From the NCBI GenBank assembly GCA_009843625.1, contig VYDD01000211.1, forward strand, positions 1 to 19,400: a stretch of DNA of 19,400 nucleotides, read 5' to 3'. The notes beneath the pieces were generated by a model, which worked only from the letters and a program-made list of their open reading frames with translations, ran no database searches and was not told the origin of the DNA. Both the position numbers and the translations under genes were made by a program. Below, in pieces: positions 14,252 to 19,400 of the stretch; the first letter of the stretch is position 1; every line of letters starts with the position of its first letter. This DNA comes from Gammaproteobacteria bacterium (lineage in GTDB: Bacteria > Gemmatimonadota > Gemmatimonadetes > Longimicrobiales > Gaopeijiaceae).

Positions 14252-14923
14252 ATGCGCGAATGGCCGCGCGGAGACCGCCCGCGCGAACGCCTGCGGGAGG
14301 TGGGCGTGCACGGGCTTGCGACCCGCGAGCTGCTTTCGCTCGTGGTGGGCAGCGGAAGCAGGGGCGCGAGCGCGATGGACGTGGCGGATGCCCTGCTGCG
14401 GCGCTGCGAGGGATCGCTGGCGCGCATGGGATCGGCCCCCGCCGGGCTCCTGGAGGGCGTTGCGGGCGTCGGAGAGGCGACCGCCGCCAGGGTGCTTGCG
14501 GCGCTGGAACTGGGTCGCCGGGGCGTCAGGGAGCGCCTTTCCACCCGCGACCCCATCCGCGGCCCCGGCGACATCTATGCGCGCATGGCCCCCCGGCTGC
14601 GCGATCTGCGCCACGAGGAGTTTCACGCCCTTCTGCTCAACAGCCAGCACGGCGTGCTGCGCGAGGTGCTGATCACGCGCGGAATCCTGGACGCCTCCCT
14701 CATCCATCCGCGCGAGGTGTTGCGGGAGGCGATCGTGGAAAGCGCGGCAGCGGTGATTCTGGTGCACAACCACCCATCCGGAAACCCGTCACCCTCCGCC
14801 GAGGACCGCGAGGTCACCCGGCAGCTGTCGGCGGCCGGCCGCACGGTCGGCATCCCGGTGCTCGACCACGTGATCATCGCGGGCGAGGCGTTTCGCTCGC
14901 TGGCCCAGGACGGCCTGATGTAG
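14252..14923 (+). CDS. radC: RadC family JAB/MPN metalloprotein
   Basis: A 223-residue RadC homologue. The N-terminal part (1-25) has the usual PRERLREVGVHGLATRELL, a helix-hairpin-helix lies at about 67-85 (LEGVAGVGEATAARVLAALELGRR), and the C-terminal JAMM motif is complete: H172-x-H174-P-S-G and D185 (SAEDREVT). HEEFHALLLNSQHGVL supplies the conserved glutamate. Despite the name, a role in DNA repair is not established for the family; the JAMM fold suggests a metal-dependent hydrolase or DNA-associated function. The ATG at 14252 is 14 bases after secA. No clear ribosome binding site is seen between them. The gene is complete. Confidence 0.94.
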   Translation: MREWPRGDRPRERLREVGVHGLATRELLSLVVGSGSRGASAMDVADALLRRCEGSLARMGSAPAGLLEGVAGVGEATAARVLAALELGRRGVRERLSTRDPIRGPGDIYARMAPRLRDLRHEEFHALLLNSQHGVLREVLITRGILDASLIHPREVLREAIVESAAAVILVHNHPSGNPSPSAEDREVTRQLSAAGRTVGIPVLDHVIIAGEAFRSLAQDGLM

Positions 14924-14994
14924 CGGACTGCCCGTCGGAGCTGCCCGGTGCACCCCGCGCGCGCCCGGTCCCTGCGGATAACCCGGCTGGCGAT

Positions 14995-15026
14995 TATGTT
15001 CACTGGTCGAGCGCAGCTCGAACGAG
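14995..15026 (+). promoter_or_regulatory. Possible promoter and overlapping inverted repeats in the rel leader
   Basis: The 139-base gap between radC and rel is the longest in the window. A -10-like TATGTT (14995-15000) has only a poor -35 partner. Just after it lies TCGAGC-GCA-GCTCGA (15007-15021), a perfect 6-bp inverted repeat, which overlaps a second one, CTCG-AA-CGAG (15017-15026). They fall where transcription would start and could be an operator or a 5' hairpin. No T run follows. The inverted repeats are visible; the regulatory role is inference. Confidence 0.3.
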
Positions 15027-15062
15027 TCCGCACACCGCTGTCTCACCTGCAGGGTCCCGATA

Positions 15063-17273
15063 ATGGCGACTTCGACTGCCACGATTGCCAGGAACGCGGT
15101 TCAGAAACTGCCCGCGCATCTTGCTCCGGCTATCGAGGCGTACGCCGACCGCCTGGACGTCAGCCAGATCGAGAGGGCCTACCGGGTCGCAGCGGAAGCA
15201 CACGCGGGCCAGCGGCGCGCTTCCGGCGCACGCTATGTCACCCACGCCGTCGGTGTCGCCACCATCCTGGCGGAACTGCGCCTGGATACAGCTTCCATTG
15301 CCGCGGGCCTGATCCACGATGTCGTGGAGGACACCGCCGTCGACCTGACCGATGTGGAAGCCCAGTTCGGCGCCGAGGTGGCGGGGATCGTGGACGGCGT
15401 CACGAAGATCGGGCGCGTGCGCTTTCGGTCGAATGCGGAACGGCAGGTCGAGAACTACCGCAAGCTGCTCGTGTCGATGGTGCAGGATGCCCGCGTGATC
15501 CTCATCAAGCTCGCCGACCGGCTCCACAACATGCGCACGCTCGAGCACCTGAGGCCGCCCAAGCAGAGGCGAATCGCGCTGGAGACGCGCAACATCTATG
15601 CCCCCATCGCCCATCGCCTCGGGCTGGCGGCCATCAAGTGGGAGCTGGAGGACCTGGCCTTCAAGTTTCTCGAACCCGGCGAATACAACCAGCTGAAGAA
15701 GAAGATTCAGCAGCGCCGCCGGGAACGGGAGCGGCAGATCATGGAGATGAAGCGTCCGCTGGTCGACATGCTGACCGAAGCGGGAATCCCCTTCGTCGAC
15801 GTGACCGGCAGGCCGAAGCATCTGTGGTCGATCCACAAGAAGATCCGCGCCAACGACCTTCCCTTCGAGGAGATACAGGATCTGCTCGCACTGCGCGTGA
15901 TTACGGACTCGGTGCAGCACTGCTACGCGTCGCTCGGGGTGATCCACAACCGCTGGACTCCGGTGCAGGAGCGCTTCCGCGACTATATCGCGACGCCGAA
16001 GTCCAACATGTACCAGTCCCTGCACACGACCGTGTTCGGTCCGCGCGGCCGCCGCTACGAGATCCAGATCCGCACCGAGGCGATGCACCTGACGGCGGAG
16101 CAGGGGATCGCCGCGCACTGGCGCTACAAGGAAGGCGGGGGCGCCAGGAAAGACGAGGTCGGGGAAGCTCTCTCCTGGTTCCGCCAGGTGCTCGAATGGC
16201 AGAAGGATACCAGCGAGCCGGAGGAATTCATGGAGTTCCTCCGCATGGACCTCTTTCAGGGAGAGATCTTCGTCTTTACCCCCAAGGGCGAAGTCAAGCA
16301 GCTTCCCGTCGGCGCGACTCCGATCGATTTCGCGTATTCCGTCCACAGCGAAATCGGATCGCACTGCGCGGGCGCGCGGGTGAACGGCCGCATCGCCCCG
16401 CTCTCGCGCAAGCTCAAGAACGGCGACACGGTCGAGATCATCAAGAACGCCAAGCAGCGTCCCAACCGCGATTGGCTCGCGTTCGTCAAGACGTCGCGAG
16501 CGCGCGGGCAGATCCGCCGCTGGATCCGCAAGGAGGAATTCGCCTCCGCCCTTCAGCTGGGTGGAGATTTCCTGAAGCAGGAGCTTCGCAAGCGACGCCT
16601 TCCCAAGCCGGGCGACGACGCGAAGATCCATGCGGCCGCGCAGCTGGGCTATCCCGACTTCGACCAGATGCAGGCAGCGCTGGGGCGGGGAGACGTGGGT
16701 CCCGCTGCCGCCCTCAGGGCCCTCTTCCCGGACCAGGAGACCACTCCCGGCTCCCAGCGCCCTTCCACGTTGCGGCGCATCGCCGCGAGGATACGTCCTT
16801 CCAGCAAAGGCGTGCGCATCCAGGGCGTGGACAACCTGATGGTGCGCTACTCCCAGTGCTGCCAGCCGGTGCCGGGTGACGACGTCATCGGCTACATCAC
16901 GGTCGGGCGCGGCATCTCGATTCACCGGACCGACTGCGCCAACGTGCTCTATCTGTCCCAGGATCCGGAGCGCAGGGTCGAGATCCGATGGACGGCGGAG
17001 AAGGGAGATACCCGGATGGTGAAGATTCAGGCCCGCGCCGTGGATCGCCGGGGGCTCCTGTCGGATATCGCCAAGGCCATCGCCAACACCGGGACCAACA
17101 TCCAGAATGCGGACGTTCGATCGGACAGGGCGGGCATGAGCGGCGAGTTCGTGGTGGAGGTGGAGGACCTGGCTCACCTGGAAAAGGTGCTCAAGGCCGT
17201 GAACCAGGTGAAGGGCGTGCTCACGGTCGAACGGCGCGAGAGCAAGGGCGAGACGGGAAGGATCGAGGCCTAG
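15063..17273 (+). CDS. rel: Bifunctional (p)ppGpp synthetase/hydrolase, Rel/SpoT family
   Basis: Makes and degrades the alarmone (p)ppGpp in response to stress. The 736-residue protein has the full long RSH order: HD hydrolase domain (about 40-190) with H61, the HD pair H85-D86 in IHDVVEDT and D151 in KLADRLHNMRTL; synthetase domain (about 235-355) with RPKHLWSIHKKI, ERFRDYIATPKSNMYQSLHT and EIQIRTEAMH; TGS domain (about 400-462, EIFVFTPKGEVKQLPVGATPIDFAY); a zinc-like/RIS region with QCCQPVPGDDVIGYITVGRGISIHRTDC; and a C-terminal ACT domain. The intact HD residues and the basic RFRD (304-307) point to a bifunctional enzyme rather than E. coli-type RelA. The ATG has an AGGG eight bases upstream. 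uvrB follows after three bases. Confidence 0.97.
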   Translation: MATSTATIARNAVQKLPAHLAPAIEAYADRLDVSQIERAYRVAAEAHAGQRRASGARYVTHAVGVATILAELRLDTASIAAGLIHDVVEDTAVDLTDVEAQFGAEVAGIVDGVTKIGRVRFRSNAERQVENYRKLLVSMVQDARVILIKLADRLHNMRTLEHLRPPKQRRIALETRNIYAPIAHRLGLAAIKWELEDLAFKFLEPGEYNQLKKKIQQRRRERERQIMEMKRPLVDMLTEAGIPFVDVTGRPKHLWSIHKKIRANDLPFEEIQDLLALRVITDSVQHCYASLGVIHNRWTPVQERFRDYIATPKSNMYQSLHTTVFGPRGRRYEIQIRTEAMHLTAEQGIAAHWRYKEGGGARKDEVGEALSWFRQVLEWQKDTSEPEEFMEFLRMDLFQGEIFVFTPKGEVKQLPVGATPIDFAYSVHSEIGSHCAGARVNGRIAPLSRKLKNGDTVEIIKNAKQRPNRDWLAFVKTSRARGQIRRWIRKEEFASALQLGGDFLKQELRKRRLPKPGDDAKIHAAAQLGYPDFDQMQAALGRGDVGPAAALRALFPDQETTPGSQRPSTLRRIAARIRPSSKGVRIQGVDNLMVRYSQCCQPVPGDDVIGYITVGRGISIHRTDCANVLYLSQDPERRVEIRWTAEKGDTRMVKIQARAVDRRGLLSDIAKAIANTGTNIQNADVRSDRAGMSGEFVVEVEDLAHLEKVLKAVNQVKGVLTVERRESKGETGRIEA

Positions 17274-17276
17274 TTC

Positions 17277-19283
17277 GTGCCCCGGTTCGAGATCCACTCC
17301 TCCTTCGAGCCCGCGGGAGACCAGCCCTCCGCGATCGAGGAGCTTTCGGCCGGCCTGGAGGATGGAACCCGCTTCCAGACCCTGCTGGGGGCGACCGGCA
17401 CCGGGAAGACGCTCTCAATGGCGCACGTCATCCAGCGCCACGGTCGTCCCACGCTGGTGATGTCCCACAACAAGACGCTGGCGGCTCAGCTCTACGGGGA
17501 ACTGAAGGCGCTTTTTCCCGTCAATGCGGTCGAGTATTTCGTCTCCTACTACGACTACTATCAGCCGGAGGCCTATGTCCCGGCCACCGACACCTATATC
17601 GAGAAGGACGCGAGCATCAACGAGGACATCGACCGGCTGCGTCTCCGCTCCACCTCCTCGCTGTTCGAGCGGGACGACGTAATCGTGGTGGCGTCGGTTT
17701 CCTGCATCTACGGCCTGGGCAACCCCGCCGACTATCGTTCCCTCATGCTGGAGGTGCGGGTGGGGGAGCTCTTGCCGCGTGACGAGTTGCTGCGGGGGCT
17801 GGTCGACATTCAGTACCACCGCAACGACTTCGCCTTCGAGCGCGGCACCTTCAGGGTACGGGGCGACACCGTCGAGATTCTGCCCGCCTATGAGGAGCAG
17901 GGGATCCGCATCGAACTGTGGGGAGACGAAATCGAGCGCATCACGCGGTTCGAGCCCCTCACGGGAGAGGCGATCGTTTCCCTGAACCGCACCGCCATCT
18001 ACCCCGCCAGCCACTATGTCACGCACCGCCGCACCCTGGAGGAGGCGGTGCCCCTGATCCGCGACGAGCTGGCCGATCAGCTGCACCGCTTTCGCAGGGC
18101 GGGCAAGCTGCTGGAGGCGCAGCGGCTCGAGTCGCGCACCAACTTCGACATCGAGATGATGCTGGAGGTGGGAACCTGCCCGGGCATCGAGAACTACTCG
18201 CGCTTCATCAGCCGCCGCGAGGCGGGAGAACGGCCATCCTGCCTCCTGGACTACTTCCCGGAGCGCTTTCTCACCATCGTGGACGAATCGCACGTGTCCC
18301 TTCCGCAGATCCGCGGGATGTTCAACGGCGACAAGGCGCGCAAGGATACCCTGGTCGAGTTCGGCTTTCGGCTGCCCAGCGCGCTGGACAACCGGCCGCT
18401 CCGGTACGAGGAGTGGGAGTCCGTTCTGGATCAGGCGGTTTTCGTCTCGGCCACCCCTGGCGACATGGAGCTGGGGCTGTCGCGGGGCGTCGTGGTGGAA
18501 CAGATCATCCGCCCAACGGGGCTGGTCGACCCGGACGTGGAGGTGCGTCCCGTGCGCGGCCAGGTCGACGATCTGCTCGCCGAGATCCACGAGCGGGCGG
18601 CCCGCGGCGAGCGCATCCTGGTCACCACCCTCACCAAGCGCATGGCGGAGGATCTCTCGGAATACCTGCAGTCGCTGGGGGTGCGCGTCCGCTACATGCG
18701 CTCGGAGATCAACCCCATCGACAGGGTGGACATCCTGCGCGCCCTGCGGCTCGGCGGAATCGACGTGCTGGAGGGCATCAACCTGCTGCGCGAGGGTCTC
18801 GATCTGCCGGAGGTGTCTCTGGTCGCCATTCTGGACGCCGACAAGGAGGGCTTCCTGCGCGATGCCCGTTCGCTGATCCAGACCATCGGCCGGGCCGCCC
18901 GCAACGTTCGCGGCACGGCGATTCTCTATGCCGACACCATCACCGAATCGATGGCGAGGTGCCTCGACGAGACCAATCGGCGACGCGAGATTCAGCTCGC
19001 CTACAACAGGGAACATCGGATCACTCCGGAAACCATCGTGAAGAGCGTGGAGGAGATCGAGTTCAGCACCCGTGTGGCGGATGCGCGCGAGAAGCCGGTC
19101 GCCTTGGTGGCGGAAGCACAGCCGGGCTATTCGGACGAAGTCAACCGCGAAGAGTACGTGAAGATTCTGGAAGAGGAGATGAACCGGGCGTCGGGGGCAC
19201 TCGAGTTCGAGCGGGCCGCGATGCTGCGGGACCAGCTTTTCGAGCTGCGGGTGTCGCTCGAGGGCGAAGGCGCGAAGAGGTAG
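17277..19283 (+). CDS. uvrB: UvrABC excision nuclease subunit B
   Basis: The damage-verifying helicase-like subunit of nucleotide excision repair, loaded by UvrA and bound by UvrC. The 668-residue length is standard. Walker A is GATGTGKT (38-45). The beta-hairpin that inserts between strands is YYDYYQPEAYVPATDTYIEKDASIN (about 90-114). Later motifs are VDESHVSLPQIRGM (helicase II), VSATPGDME, TKRMAEDLSEYL, LREGLDLPEVSLVAILDADKEGFLRD, and QTIGRAARN (VI). The C-terminal UVR domain (about 627-662, YVKILEEEMNRAS...EFERAAMLRDQL) binds UvrC. It starts with GTG three bases after the rel stop with GAAGGATCGAGG upstream, so it shares the rel transcript. No SOS operator can fit between them. Confidence 0.98.
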   Translation: MPRFEIHSSFEPAGDQPSAIEELSAGLEDGTRFQTLLGATGTGKTLSMAHVIQRHGRPTLVMSHNKTLAAQLYGELKALFPVNAVEYFVSYYDYYQPEAYVPATDTYIEKDASINEDIDRLRLRSTSSLFERDDVIVVASVSCIYGLGNPADYRSLMLEVRVGELLPRDELLRGLVDIQYHRNDFAFERGTFRVRGDTVEILPAYEEQGIRIELWGDEIERITRFEPLTGEAIVSLNRTAIYPASHYVTHRRTLEEAVPLIRDELADQLHRFRRAGKLLEAQRLESRTNFDIEMMLEVGTCPGIENYSRFISRREAGERPSCLLDYFPERFLTIVDESHVSLPQIRGMFNGDKARKDTLVEFGFRLPSALDNRPLRYEEWESVLDQAVFVSATPGDMELGLSRGVVVEQIIRPTGLVDPDVEVRPVRGQVDDLLAEIHERAARGERILVTTLTKRMAEDLSEYLQSLGVRVRYMRSEINPIDRVDILRALRLGGIDVLEGINLLREGLDLPEVSLVAILDADKEGFLRDARSLIQTIGRAARNVRGTAILYADTITESMARCLDETNRRREIQLAYNREHRITPETIVKSVEEIEFSTRVADAREKPVALVAEAQPGYSDEVNREEYVKILEEEMNRASGALEFERAAMLRDQLFELRVSLEGEGAKR

Positions 19284-19289
19284 GCCGGG

Positions 19290-19400
19290 ATGCCCCCGGA
19301 CACGGCGGAGACCGCGTCGGTGAAGACGCGGAGGGTGCTGAGCGAGGAAGAGCTGGCGAGGTGGGGCGAGCGCATCGGGTCTTCGGTCAGGCCTCCGGTG
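19290..19400 (+). CDS. tsaE: Probable tRNA threonylcarbamoyladenosine ATPase TsaE, N-terminal fragment (partial)
   Basis: The gene begins with ATG six bases after the uvrB stop, behind the purine-rich AGAGGTAGG, and is cut by the window end after 37 codons. The visible residues run TRRVLSEEELARWGERIGSSVRPP. This resembles the start of TsaE proteins, where a 'SEEET-ALGERLG--L-PGD' stretch leads into the Walker A motif, but the P-loop itself lies beyond the edge. TsaE helps TsaB-TsaD make the t6A modification of tRNAs reading ANN codons. The family call is moderate; the existence of a gene here is well supported by spacing and frame. Other small ATPases are possible. Confidence 0.55.
   Translation, partial: MPPDTAETASVKTRRVLSEEELARWGERIGSSVRPPV

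Noticed and set aside
14947..14954. GGTGCACC palindrome downstream of radC
   Set aside because: An 8-base palindrome is expected by chance in GC-rich sequence and has no supporting context.
15000..17297. Very long open frame on the minus strand across rel (also long ones at 12150-14240, 17415-19016 and 1851-3482)
   Set aside because: They are antisense to strongly conserved genes, have His/Arg/Leu-rich composition typical of GC-rich reverse frames, and contain no recognisable domain.
1..19400. Mobile element, prophage, CRISPR array, toxin-antitoxin or defence genes
   Set aside because: No transposase, integrase, terminal repeats, regularly spaced repeats or matching gene pairs were seen; every gene reads as housekeeping or envelope function on one strand.

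Overview
The window is a compact, GC-rich (by eye roughly two thirds G+C) bacterial chromosome segment. Every gene lies on the + strand and gaps are very short; the longest non-coding stretch is about 139 bases. The organism has an outer membrane (BamD-type lipoprotein, lipobox proteins) and uses GTG starts often. It has a long SecA with several insertions, and a spc/alpha ribosomal tail joined to a bamD-nadD-secA-radC-rel-uvrB block. This fits a Gram-negative lineage such as Gemmatimonadota best. That assignment is inference from gene order and protein character, not a database match.

Layout. (1) 1-4886 is the end of the spc operon and the alpha operon: secY (3' end), adk, map, rpmJ, rpsM, rpsK, rpsD, rpoA and rplQ. 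The order is the usual one except that infA, often found between map and rpmJ, is absent; that gap holds a sigma70-like promoter candidate instead. (2) 4912-5799 holds an uncharacterised single-pass, membrane-anchored protein that may carry an OB-like fold, followed by rpmB (L28). (3) 5858-10256 is a cell-envelope group: a WbpA-type nucleotide-sugar dehydrogenase, a TPR lipoprotein, a DegT/WbpE-type aminotransferase and a BamD-like TPR lipoprotein. (4) 10246-14923 holds nadD, secA and radC, overlapping or nearly touching. (5) 15063 to the end holds a bifunctional (p)ppGpp synthetase/hydrolase, uvrB, and the first 37 codons of a probable tsaE cut by the window edge.

How they fit together: the first block supplies ribosomal proteins, RNA polymerase alpha, the Sec channel and N-terminal methionine removal. 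SecA supplies the motor for the same Sec channel. BamD inserts exported outer-membrane proteins, and the sugar dehydrogenase and aminotransferase probably feed surface-glycan synthesis. Rel links nutrient stress to ribosome production, and uvrB appears co-transcribed with it.

I found no mobile element, CRISPR array, tRNA or rRNA gene, phage gene or defence system. I see no convincing undescribed multi-gene system; this is mostly a conserved housekeeping region. The points most worth a second look are the uncharacterised anchored protein at 4912-5496, the envelope cassette, the rel leader with overlapping inverted repeats, a strong hairpin right against the dehydrogenase start, the 18-bp tandem repeat between rpoA and rplQ, and the SecA insertions.
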